Origin: Echinococcus granulosus
Lineage: Eukaryota > Platyhelminthes > Cestoda > Cyclophyllidea > Taeniidae
Direction of reading: 5' to 3'
DNA length: 64,000 bases
NCBI RefSeq assembly: GCF_000524195.1
Contig: NW_020170488.1
Coordinates: 128,953 to 192,952, forward strand
Part shown: positions 13,544 to 26,100 of the stretch, piece by piece
Numbering within the stretch: position 1 is the first letter of the stretch
Layout: the number at the start of each line of letters is the position of its first letter
The notes under the pieces: generated by a model
The model's database searches: none
Told to the model about the DNA's origin: nothing
The model's input: the letters and a program-made list of their open reading frames with translations, nothing else
Program-made: the position numbers and the translations under genes

Positions 13544-15065
13544 GAATGCATTAACAGTAGGTAAAAAGGAGAAAGAAAAGCTGGACCAATTTACTTCCTA
13601 AGCGTAGCAGAAGAAACATTCTTTGTTCCGGTGAAACAGGTGCTTGCCTGAGTGCTGCATCAACAGCGAGAATTACGGGTGGATATGCCTGGGTTATGAC
13701 TTAATATGTGACCCCCTTTTTAGGGGAAAGCGCTCCCTCCACCCGCCTCCTCAAGTCTCCTTCAAAAACTTAAATATGGGAGAAAAAAAGGGGAAATTTT
13801 GGTTAATTTTTCCGACTGAGGTCACTAAGTGGTTGATTCTGTCACTCCGCCTCACTCTGTTGAGATTCTTCGGAAAAAATTTGCCCAATATGCCTCTGGA
13901 TATCATCGTCCACCCATTTGTTCCATATTTGTGACACTAGGTCAAGACAAGGTGCTCCCGGTTCCTGTTCTGACATGGGTTCCCAAGTATTGGCCATTTT
14001 TGATGTTTTCGTTATTTCCTTCATTTGGACAGACAACTGGGAGGGAGGGAGGAGGGGAACACACTGGCTGTACCGAGTTTACCCTGTCGGAAGCTTCAAA
14101 AGGGATAAGCGTAAATTTCATGGGTATTTGATCTACTAAATCATTAGCCAGATGGGAATTCTACTCGTCCATAGCCGGGAAAAACCTAGAGCTAACGGGC
14201 TTCCCTTTTCTACGTCACTTTTATTTCACTACTGCCTTCTCTACCTCATATAAGGGATCGTGTGATTGTCTGAGGACTACGTTAAGACGAGATGGCAACC
14301 ATCTTGAATGTTGCGAGGTATCATCATGGGAGGATGTGAGACAATGACTTTTTCCTCTCCCCTCTTCTACGCTATAGTAGGGTACAGATTCCTCTTAAGG
14401 ATAAGTTTTGAGCTTGTTTGTTGTAAGAGAAATCCTGCGTTGCCTAAAAATGGGCCTCATCCCAGTTACTAGTTCTGACACTTCTCTACTTAAAACGCAA
14501 CTTTTCTGCCTACAATAGCGTTGTACCCACTTACATGGAAGTGCATCGAGTTAGTAAATAAACAATTTACCAAGGGTGTCTTCAGCTGACCACCAAACCG
14601 TGGGTGCATGAAGTGATCTAGTGTAGTAGTAAATTTCCTTATCACTCGAATCGGATATCACCACAAGGTGTCCCTGACACACCGATATATACCCACACGT
14701 AATTCACTATTTGTACCAAAATTAGGGGGCCCTCCTAAACATGGTGCATCGGCACCTTGGTGACCCGTCACCGAAAGCTTTTGGAGCTGTGGAACCAAGC
14801 TAAATTGGCTCCATGAGACAGACCAACCCGGGTTGCATTTACGATGCTTAATCGGCAATAAAGACATCACCAGAGACTGCCACACTAATAGACCGAGACA
14901 TATCAGAAAACGCTTGTGCATCGGACAAGTATCTACCGAAGGCCGCATGAATGTTTCGGTCAACAGAAATTGCGGGAGTAAAGTGCAATTACGACAGCTA
15001 AGGTATGACATTAAAACGTCAAAGCAGTCATTTTTTGAGGCAAAAAAGAAATACGGGATTAATCA

Positions 15066-15165
15066 NNNNNNNNNNNNNNNNNNNNNNNNNNNNNNNNNNN
15101 NNNNNNNNNNNNNNNNNNNNNNNNNNNNNNNNNNNNNNNNNNNNNNNNNNNNNNNNNNNNNNNNN
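15066..15165. other. Assembly gap (100 N)
   Basis: Exactly 100 N, the conventional placeholder for a gap of unknown size. Order and distance across it are assembly inferences. Confidence 0.99.
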
Positions 15166-18100
15166 AACATCACCTGCCAGATGTTTTATCACTGGAGTAT
15201 GACAGCAACTATCATTATTCCCTCTACAAAGTCAACTGCCGCTCACTCAAGGGAAGAAAGTGGTTATTTTCAGACCAGGAACATTTCATTTCTGCTTTGC
15301 TGGCCTAAACACAACCCATCGCCCCACGAAAAGGCTTGTCGACACCAGCTCTCTTCCGCTAACATGGACCGTATGTCACGTGCTTGTAGCGCCGGGCAAA
15401 ACCAGGATCATTGAGGCGTCACATATAAGTGACACTTGTGGTGAACATTTTGGTAGGACAGCTTAATAGGCCAACTTTTGAGCCGTACATATTTTACTCC
15501 AAAAACCCTATCTTTTCTGCTGATGTTCCATTAATTGAATGCTGCTGGATAAAAAAATTAACGGCCACTTCTGAAGTGATTGCTTTAACACCTTTTGGCA
15601 ATGAGAGTTTTAGTTACTGCGAGGTGGCGAGACGCCACCGGAAGGTATTTTATGCATTATCTTTTATTTATTTACCATCTTTTTAAATGATTTTTTCCAG
15701 ACACCTCCTATCCCATAAAACTTAGATGTTATTCCTCACTCTGGCGCCTTTGACCTGATGTATAACTTGTGGAGGTCGAAGAGGCCGCGTAGTTAAGGCT
15801 AATGTGACAAGGATGTTTTTAAATCCACCATGCAGTTCCACAAAAAAAGGGAGGATAAAAAGGCATTTAAAGCCTTTAAAGAGTATTTTTATTGTTAAAT
15901 CAAGTTCCTTTTGGCTACTGTCTTACTCATGAAAAGTAGGTAATTAATAAATAATAGACAGCTCATTCTACGAGACATCGTGCGCACATTTTTTCAGGAG
16001 GGGGATTTTAATGGTGTCTGCTTGCCATAATCCGTCTTGACTGCTTTTGCGGGGGGCTTTCCAAATTGAGGCAGGAGAGTTTCAACAAAATCCCTCACTA
16101 AACAAGCGCTCATGAAAAAAAGAGACCGATATTTACTTCCATGAGGTTGTGGTTAAATTGGCTGGGCACGACTGCAGTTTGGCAGATTTGCGAGACGAAT
16201 TGACTTGAAGGCGTCTTGTATAACCCCTTGAAAAGGAATTTGGCGGAAATTGCGGGACAGGGGGGCAGAGGGGTGGGGACTTGTAATGTCTGGAATTGCT
16301 CAGATAAAGACCTTAATCCTGGCGGTGAATCACAAGATGGTAGGCGCTTCACTTTTTGGAAAACACGTTCCTTTTTCATAAGGAAGAAATAACTCAAGGC
16401 TGACGCATCAAAACGTGGCTTTATTTGCCCCAACGTTAGGTTTTAGGTTGGGTAATCTTTTCCACAAAGAAAGACCAATTACGCCTATTCACCTGGCGTT
16501 GGTTGTGGGCACCAATAAGGCACAACAGAGTCTTTGTAAAAGTCTCACCGTCTTTAGACTCTGGTGTTTAGTCCCTAGATGTCAAAAGAATTTGATGTGG
16601 TTCAAAAGTGCATTCAAGAGTGCACAAGGTAATATCACAATTTGTCTGTCATTTGTAGGAGATATGACACAGATGAAGGTACCAACCAGATAGGGACTTC
16701 GTTCCGGCGATGAGGCTTTCACGTCAAGCCCAAGTCATGCTCAAGTTATGAAAAGTTTTTCTGATATATGCATTGATTGAAATGGGAATGGCGCAGATGC
16801 CTTGTCTGGCCCCCCTCGGAGGAGAGAGAAGGTCTTCCTTGTGCCATGGGTGTCAGAGAGACAGACAACAGACAGGCGGACAGACAGACAATAAGATCTA
16901 CCAACTATTCATTTTTCTGCCTTCATTTTGATTCCTTTAAGTCGATTATACAATCACGTCGTGCGCTTTAGACTGACTGTCCGAAGGGCTGCCGGCTGTC
17001 TGACAGATTGACGGGCTGACAAGTGTTAAGAAATGTCGGCTGCACGTTATTTCCTTCGCTTCGTGTCACTAAAGGATCCTTTTAAAACTCCACATTTTTA
17101 GGTTGCGCACAGCTTCATCCCATGCTTCACACCCCCCACATACTGCACATCGCCCCAGCACAACGGTCCCGCCTCATCCCAAACCACCCTTGCTTCCAAT
17201 TTTTAAATCTCGGGGTTACAATTATCCTTTTTCATGTTAAGCAGTCGCTGGGACTGGGAGAGGAGTAGGTGGAAAAGGCAGAAGGTGGGATAGAGATGGA
17301 GAAGGGGGCGGCAGGTAGCACATGGGTAGAATGAGACACTCCCCGACTTCTGAAGGTAGAGACAAAGAGGGACCCACAGCTATCTTACATTCCGATACAA
17401 CACGATTACGGGTTGTCATGGTTGCTGCTTCAACAAACGTCTTTTATGGAGAGACTTTATCCATTCCTTCTTTTCATGAGCAGGTACTTCTTGTGCGACC
17501 GTCAGGGGAACAAGATCGTCAACGGCGATAACGTACCTGTTGGTAGGATTGCTGGAGCTCTCAGCAGATCACTCACGCCATTTTGAATGGCCCTGACCTC
17601 GGTCATGTCTCTTCGCCATATTGACCAATGAGGCGAACTCAACGATAGCGAAATTCGAGGAATGATCTAGAATGTCTAAAGAATCAAGTTTTACCCAGTA
17701 GAAGCTTCCGGAACGTTAAACTGTAAGTGTTCTACCAAAGTTTTTTGGGTGCCCTCAGAGGCACCAGAATCTGACTGCTGAGCGATTTTCATCCACGCTG
17801 GCGGTTTCGAGGAGGAGCAACCTCAGTGAAATTTTAATATCGTCTAGAAAAAAAATATTTTAAATTTGTCTTCCTTACCTCTCCCCCGACTCCCCTCTCG
17901 CCTCCTATGCCTCCCCCTCTCCTCTTCTATCATTTGCGGCAATCTCCTTTTGTCAAGCATATTTTTGGATCCTTCAAAAAAACGAGGCCTCAACTCAAAA
18001 AGACGAGGACGATTTCCCCGAACAACTAGCCCTGATGTCTACTGAGACAGGTTAGAAGCTGTGTAAATAAATAAGAAAGTATGAGCACAAGTATCTGTCC

Positions 18101-19969
18101 CTTCCCTTCTCTCCTTGTCCACCATGTTGTCCGAGAGTTCTCCAAGCGCTTTTTAATTAATTAAATAATTTTTCGACTACTCCTACGCGTTGGTCCTTCA
18201 GCATTACCTGTCAGGTTGTGATTTACTTAGCCATTTATTTGATGATAGTTTGACAAACCGAGGGCAACTGTTTGCCCATTTGAATGAATTCGCCCTCCAC
18301 CTCCCATTTGCCTACCCCTCGTCTCGATACACTTTTATAACGTTCTCAAAAAGGCAATTTACCGTGTTTACTATGCCTAAAAGACTGAGCAGTGAAAGGA
18401 GAAGTGCTTTAGAGACCTGTCAGGAATACGCCTTCAGTTCGTACTAAATAGAGAGAAGAGAGGAAAAGGCCGCAGTAATAGAAGATGTTTCATTCGCTCT
18501 TTGCGTTTTCACCTTCTTTCCACTCCACTCACCCCGTCTCATCTCACCTTTCACTTTCACACGAGTCTTCTCGCATTCTGGGTGTCGTCGCAGTGTCACC
18601 GCACCGCCCTCCGTTTCACCTCATGGATGACGTGTGCTACATTTTCGTGCCTAAATAGTGCACTCTCACCCATTCACTCAGCTAGGTCACTTAAATTGAA
18701 CCTTTCATTGGTTCAATACTCTTCCTTCCATCATGACAAGCAGTTCAGCGCGTCTTTTAATGCACTGTCACACATACGTGACGTCCAGACAAAGCCCCTA
18801 TGTCAGACAGTTGTGGCACATTTAGTTAAAAAGAAATTAAAGTCAGCAAAGAAGAACAAATTGATGAATTGTTGATAGAGGATTTAGACATTAGGCCTCC
18901 AAAAGCAGTCGAGTTCCGCTGGGCATCCCGACAGTAATGAGTGCATTAAAATAAAGTTTTGCTGCTTTGGGATCAAATCAGCCGCAATGTGCTGGCATTT
19001 CTTATTGGCCAGCATAATACCTCCTGATTATAGAACTTTATGTAATCTACTTATGATGAGTTTTTTTTCCTCCGAGAAAAAGGTTGATGAATCGAAAGGG
19101 TTGAAGAAAGAAAGGCCACACAGTTTGCAATTTTCTCTTTTAATTTTTTACCATTTTCGACTTCCGAAACCCTGCTTTCAGAAAGTGCAATTTTGCAAAA
19201 AAAGGCAAAATAATTAACTCCAGAAAGTTTTTCCAAATTGAAAAGTTGGTGAATAGGTTGCCATAACGACTTGTAATCCAACTGCATTGAGGCACAGGAT
19301 ATCAGCGGACTCCACTTCGATACACCACCTTTTGCCTCCAGAAGCTAAGAGGAGGATGTGCAGGAAGTGATGGAGTTTCACTGGTGAGTTTTGTGACCCC
19401 ATTGTGTGAAAAGGCATACATCGCCTCATAGGACAGAAAAGAGGATTTTTTTTTCTCCTAGACACTAGTCACTATTTGACCAGTCCAGACTTTCTGGAGT
19501 AGATAAAGAAGTTGTATCCTCCTTCAAGCTTGTGTCACACTGTGAGTGTAATCACAGGTGTCGCTCAGATGTGTTGCTTGGAAGTCGAAAAGTGATTAAT
19601 TGCTAGTGAACATTGCGGTGTAGGGTTCACTACGCACGAGCGAGGCATAGTCCAGTCTAGCCCCCCAGGATTGAGTGATAAAGCCTGAGCGATAAGTTTT
19701 GAATAGTGAAAGTATCCATCAGGAACACTCAGCGAAGAAAGTAACGTACAAAAAACATTTCAATATGTCATTCTGTCGGACACCGGGCAGGCAGTCTAAA
19801 GCGCACTACTCGATTGCGCAGTGCACGCGAAAGAAGCGAAAAGAAGGAAAAAAAATGGATAGCCGTTGAAGCCAATCACCTGCCATCTCTCTGCTTGACA
19901 TCCGTGCAACAAGAAAAGACCTATCTCCTATCTCTCATCGCCTCTCCCTTCCCTCCTCTCTCTTCCGAG

Positions 19970-19989
19970 GCGAGACGAGACGAGACGAG
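19970..19989 (+). repeat. Short GAGAC tandem repeat
   Basis: About four copies of a five-base unit (GAGAC) in a purine-rich stretch, non-coding. Confidence 0.8.
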
Positions 19990-22900
19990 GCACCCACAAC
20001 ATCCCCTTACTAGTTGATGAAGCTGTCACGTAAGCGCTTCACCACCCCATTCATTTGAGCATAACCCGAGCCTGGCGTGAGTGGCTCATCGCCCCAGTGA
20101 AGTCCCTTTCTGGTTCTATGGTCTACGTTCTACTGTCTGCCTTCCACTGTCACCTCTCCTCCAAATGGTGGGCAAACTGGAGGTTTACCTTGCACACTCT
20201 TGGAGGTGGACTAAAGGGAGATATACTTGAAAAGCCTCAGGTTCATCCGAAACCTGGATACGAGAGCCTAGAGCTTCGAGACTGACAGATATTTACAAAG
20301 GCTCGCATGTACCTCACCATTGTCTACAACAATCGCCATTGGAGTGGCATTCCTTGGTCTTCCGATATAAGATTAGGATGATCCCGCCTCACCCCAGACA
20401 GGAAGATGATTTACCACTTCGGATTCATTCTCTCAATCTGGTTTTTGCGGAGAGGAGAATAGATTGGGGTGGGGCATGGAGGTGGAGGAAGGAATTATAA
20501 TCTACCTTACTTACAGCCAAGTAATCCAATGAAATTGGGAAAAAAACCGGCACCGCAGGAAATGAATGAAATTAATTATTATTAATTAATCGCTCCAAGG
20601 GAAGGGAATTTGGTCATTTCATTGACATTTTTTGGTGGGGGCCGGCGGAGGAGGGGCGATCTTTTTCTCTATCTACTTGTTACCTCTCTGATTATGAATT
20701 TTGCCCTAAAGTGGATCATTTTAGTACCAGAGCCCTGTGCCAAACCGGGTAATATTTTGCCATTTCCCAGGAAAAGTTGCCGGAGTGTGATTTAGGGACT
20801 CAGGATGACCGTCCCACCCGAATAGGCAATAGCTCACGATTTAAAAAACCTCAGAACAAGGTCAATAGGTTCCTTTTTAATTCAAGAGAAGGAGAAGGAG
20901 GTTTTCTCCTTAGTTCATGTAATCAGATGAACCTCTTTCGATGCCTTCCTTTTTCCTGTAAAGTACTAATTTCCCCTGGGAAGGGAATGGCTTGGAAGTC
21001 TCGTCCTTGTTACATGGACCTTTTTATTCCCTTTTTTCGTTTCTTTTAAGCGCCATGCGATTTGGATTGACTGCTGATTATCCGTCTATCTGTATGTCTG
21101 ATTAACTGCCTGACTAACCTGTGATGGGCAGTATCTTTTGCACTTTGTCACACAGTACTTTGGGAGAGCGAGCAGTCTATTGGTCAACGCCAAACAAAAT
21201 TGTCGTTGCCCACGCTACTCCACACTTGTAAGGAACGCACCACTTCATCCGTTATCCTCACAGGACCACAAATGCACCATGAAGTGGTGGAAGAGAGAGT
21301 GGAAAGGAGGGAGGAAGGAAGGGAGAAAGGGGAGAGGGGGTAGTACTGCTGCACTATATTATTTTCCTCATCTTTCACATTCTCGCTGTGAGGTTTCTCC
21401 AGGATCCAACTGACGATAAAGTTGGCTGTTGGGAATGAAAAGCCGAAATTGAGAGTGGTGTGGCTAGGACCAGGATTGTTCTTGCCTCCAAGGCACCAAA
21501 AGCGCTTTCTGAAAGTGGACCTCGTACCTACCTTCTTTCCCACTGAGAGGGCACTTTAGACTATTGATTGCGGTGGTTGATTACTTTGACAAATAAGGTT
21601 TTATCTTAACGGAGTTCTTCCTAGTTCTTGATTTAGTCTTTTACAAATCAGATAGACTCTTTTAAGGTCCAAGTTTATATTAATCTTATCTTTTTGAAGC
21701 TCTGAAATACCTCCACTTTTTGACAACTGGACAATGAGACTAAAACAGTTTACCGGTTTTTATTGGCCAGAAACGGAGAAAAGTTGCTGATCGAATTTTT
21801 CGACAATGAAGTTCTATCATCCCTACATCTGTGTGAGCCTATTTTTCGCTTGACAAGTGACTGTCTTACTACTTCTCAAAGAGTCAAATTTAAGCATTTG
21901 TTGGTGAAAAACCGCAACCAAAGCTGCCCCACTTTTGTTATTTTTCCAATTATTTAGCAGATTTCCTTTTTTATTTAAAACATTGTCTGCTAGTAGGCCT
22001 CCGATTGCAGTCAACCAATAGCAGTCAAGCGCTTCCTCTCCTCCCTACCGAACCGACCGATCTACCGACAATTTAAAAGCAAAAAAGTTACCATCATCGT
22101 CTATTTCGCTACAATTTTTTAAAATGAATACCGTCACATGTTACACCATTACGCCCAAATGAGTAAAATCTGTTCGTCGCACATATGCGACGCTGGCAAC
22201 TAACATGCAAGTAGCATGGCGCTTTGTTTATTTCAGTCCGTAAAGTCGCTTTTAAAATCAAAGCCATGTGAGGGCTTTTGACATGCTTCCACCTGAATGA
22301 CTTCGACAGCTGTTATCGAGAGGACTCGGTCTGTGTCACCAGATCTCAAGGTCATTTTGAGGGGTCCCTATAAATCTAATAATTACTCAAAAACCAAATT
22401 GCTCTATTCGAAACAGGACAGTAAGAAAGACTTTTTAAGGAGGTGAGAGTGGACCCGTGGCAAAGAAGAAGACGAGGAGGGACCAAAAAAGCAGTAAAAG
22501 ACGTATTTAATGCGCTTTTGATCACCCTAATTGCTAGGCCTCACCAGGTACGATTTAACAGCTGTTCCGAGTAACCATTTTTCGCCTTTAAAAAATAAAA
22601 TAAAAGAAGGCAATAAGTTATTTCATAACTAGCCTGATTTTAAGATTTATGATGAAAAAATTGTAATATTTACAAGTTTCTTTGTTGTGCCAGATTAAGC
22701 CCACCTAGATTTACGAGTTGATAGGCGACTTTTGGAGAAAAAAGAGGTTAAAAAATTACGTTTGCAAAATGTTTGATCAGTAAGTAGCTTTTCGGAGTGC
22801 TACCGAGATGGAAATTCCTAAAGACAGCAGCTTAACGCCTAAAAAAGGCTGCAGTCTGTGATTGGGGCCCACTGACATAAGATGCGAGTCTCGACGTAGT

Positions 22901-23042
22901 AAACAAGCTACCCCAAATATTACTAATTCGACCTCCCGCAGTTCCAGTGGTCTTTGGATAAACAAAAAAAGAAGAACGTCTTCAATTAGACCTCAAATCG
23001 GCAGGTGTTTGACTTTTGTGGCTTCTCCACTCCCCACCTGAG

Positions 23043-23172
23043 CCGACATCTTGCAAAACTGTCGAGGCTCTCAAGGAACAGGTGTGTCAAAAGATGATTA
23101 GGCGGAAGACAAACAAGCCTTTGGACAACTTTCTACTTGATTTTACGCTGCCTATGAGGTTCCCAAGGCAAG
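23043..23172 (+). CDS. Candidate internal exon, weakly plexin-RBD-like
   Basis: A strong pyrimidine-rich acceptor (TTCTCCACTCCCCACCTGAG) precedes 23043 and a donor (AAG|GTAGGT) follows 23172. A second donor at 23177 is also possible. The 43-codon frame begins PTSCKTVEALKEQVCQKMIR and ends LPMRFPRQ. The C-x-T-V-x-x-L-K-E-x-V pattern faintly resembles the start of the plexin Rho-GTPase-binding domain (C-D-T-I-x-Q-V-K-E-K). No flanking plexin exons were found. It could instead be an internal exon of the SH3 gene ending at 38118: using the 23177 donor leaves two bases, which is the phase the 35895 exon needs. Confidence 0.4.
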
Positions 23173-26100
23173 GTAGGTGTCTCTTTTATCCCCCCCATCC
23201 CCCGGAGGCTACGTCTCAAAGAGTGGATCTTTGAAAAGTCAAGAAAAGACGTGAGAAGAATCCATCTTACTGACTAAACATTCTTAGTGTTCTTGGTTCT
23301 GAGTTAGGAGAGGATAAAATAAAATATCAACACCTGTTGGACTTGACCTTACGTTTTATCATCTACTTTTTGGGTGATTGGCGTGCGACAAAGTGGATAA
23401 AAAGTGATTTAAAAGAGGATCGGAAAAGGCTAGTGTTAAGCATCAACAAAAAATTCACTAAGTACTTTCCTTTAAAAGGTGATAAGATCACCTTTCGGCG
23501 GCAATTGGGGGTTTTTTAAACAATCGAGGGATCACCTTAAGACCACTCTGATTGGCCATTTTCCCCACCAATCGCCGAATTACGATTGGTGATTCATTGC
23601 CGTTCAAATACACCGCAAAAAACCAAACCATTGGGCCCATTTAAACAAAATACCGGCGCATAAGTTCTACTAAAGCCGAATTGTAAGGGTGGAGAGAAAG
23701 GAAGGAGAGGATGAAAAAGTAGGTTTCCCCGTGAATCCGTTGACAAGTCGAATGAGATGCTCCCAAATTTTAAGTTACCCGTTTGGATGCGCACCGGCCA
23801 ACTTGGACTCCTGGACCAACTTAAATTATAATCGACTTTACAGTTTTCGAGTTGTAAAAAAAGACTCACTTAAAAGTTATATCTTCCTTTTCCTTCGCCT
23901 CTTCCGCCGCTGCCGCCACCACCGCCTTATCCTCCGCCTTTCACTCGGTGAAGGCGAAACAGTTGTTTAAATCATTTCGTTTTGCAAATTTGTCAATGAA
24001 TCATAGCGTCTTCAGACTGAACTGCGTTCACGGTAGGAAGTGCTTCCGAAATGGGCAACTTTGGGTTGGAAAACACCGATAAATCCCCCTTAAATTATTT
24101 AAACTTTACCAAGAATTGGTAACCAGGGTGGTGCACTATGCTCTCTCCGCCAACATATCTAGCCGTTGATAGCTAATGTGTCAGATATCAAAAAGGAAAA
24201 TCAATCAAATTGCTCACAAAATCCTGTTGTTTGTTACAGTGAGCTGTGACCTTGAGTCGGATCAGAAGGCACCTTGACTAAGGCAGTACATCCCTTTGCT
24301 TAACCAAATGACAGAGTCACCTGGGTGTTATTGCACAAGTGACAGCTGTCAAATGAAGTTGGTGGTCAAATTATCCATAAAATTCCTTATTTTTCCTTGT
24401 GACCTTGAGAGCGAGAGACCTGAAAGCGCACTGATTGGGTCGGAGCCTCCAATAGGTTAAATGAACGACAAACGGAACCGGACGCCATGATACAAAAGAA
24501 AGACCGAAATTAAACTTCGAGAAATCTTTTCAAAGACATTTTAGACCACTTTTAGAAACACGGACACAACTTCAAGAGCAACAAAATAAATAAAAACACT
24601 TCACTTTGCCCGGAGATTTAAGCACAGCTGCTTTCGAGGTGTTAGCAGACGCTGCAAATGGAGGGTAGCTTTTGACTATCCTGGATGGGAAAATATTCCT
24701 TTTTGTAGAATGGTTGAATAATTTGTTTTTCCCCTTCCCTCTTTTGATTTTATTGTTTGCTCCAGGCATTAGTCACTAGCGTATCACGTTCGGGGAAAGG
24801 GGGATCGGTGAGTGACTGGCTGACGGTTAATCGATAAGTAGGTGAGTGACAACCTCACTACAAAATTCGCTAGAGGTTTTTTTTCCTTTTTTAAAAATTA
24901 AGCTTGAAAAGATTAAGTTCTACGTGAGAAAGTTTTGAAACGACCGACTATGAAGCAGAAAAGTGTGGTACGACATTTTCTTGGAGCACATGAGATGCGC
25001 CTCCATTAATATATTCATCAGTTGTTCCCTTGAGATGGAAAGTTCTGCTTTTTTCCTCCTCCCAATTCCCTCGCCCTGTTCTATGAGAAGAGGGGTTAAC
25101 GTGTAAAAACAAACTATGGGGTGCATACCCTTAAGGTTTGCCATCGTCATCATCGTGTTGAGGAACAACACTACCCCAATTTGTGGTCTGCCATGGCTCC
25201 TCTGAACGCTGAAGATACATCCATTAGCTTTAAGCAAATTAATCGCTTTTAACAAAAATAAAAAATATCGACAAGGTTACAAAAAAGAAAGAAGGGGGCA
25301 TAAAGAAGTATTTACATATAGTCTTGAGAGACAAATTTTTGCTTGCCATCTTTAAGTACTACCCCTGAAAGTACTGCAGGGGTATTGCGCCATGAAGTGA
25401 ATGGCTGGAAAAGCGATTAATAAGTTGTTTGAAGTGAACCGTGTTTTGCCTACTGCCGGCTCTGTAACTCCTCCCCGTTGCCCCTAGCACCTCGTCCCCG
25501 CCCTCGCCCTCTCTCTAGTCTAGCAGCATCACGAAAGTTCCTGTACTTCTAACACCTCGTTTATTTTGACGGTCTTTTTAAGAGGCAAACATTTGTGCAT
25601 CTACAGCTATCTAATAAATTTGTCTTTAGGAATAGACACTTTTAGGAAAAAAAAGGGGAAATATATTTAGTCGTTCGGCAACCATCTTTATTACGCTTCT
25701 GTGAGGCCTCGCTACCTGTAACACAATGGGGTGTAGTCTTGATTTTCTTGTCTAATGTATGCAATGAGTGACTTCTTCTGGTCATTGTGCAATGGCTGGT
25801 TTAAACTATCGCCGCCAAAAAGGTGGTATTAAAGATGTTCGAGCTGTGAGGGTTGATTCCACCTCTAAAGCCTCCTGACAGTAACGCCGATCCCTCCTTC
25901 TGCTGACTGGAGCCCTGTGTAGCGCCTTCACCATAAGCCCTCTCCGGTGAGGGGAGAGGGAAAAAAGAAAGTTGACCATCGAAATGCAGACTTTTTATTG
26001 TTTAAATATGTATGGTGCAGTTGGCGGATGCCTTTCCTCCCAACAGGATCCCGAGGCTCTTTGAAGGTCACCTAAATGTGACAAAATGTGTGACAACTAA

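Noticed and set aside
24920..25255. 111-codon - strand frame
   Set aside because: Protein-like in places but no family motif, no clear splice context and surrounded by AT-rich non-coding sequence.
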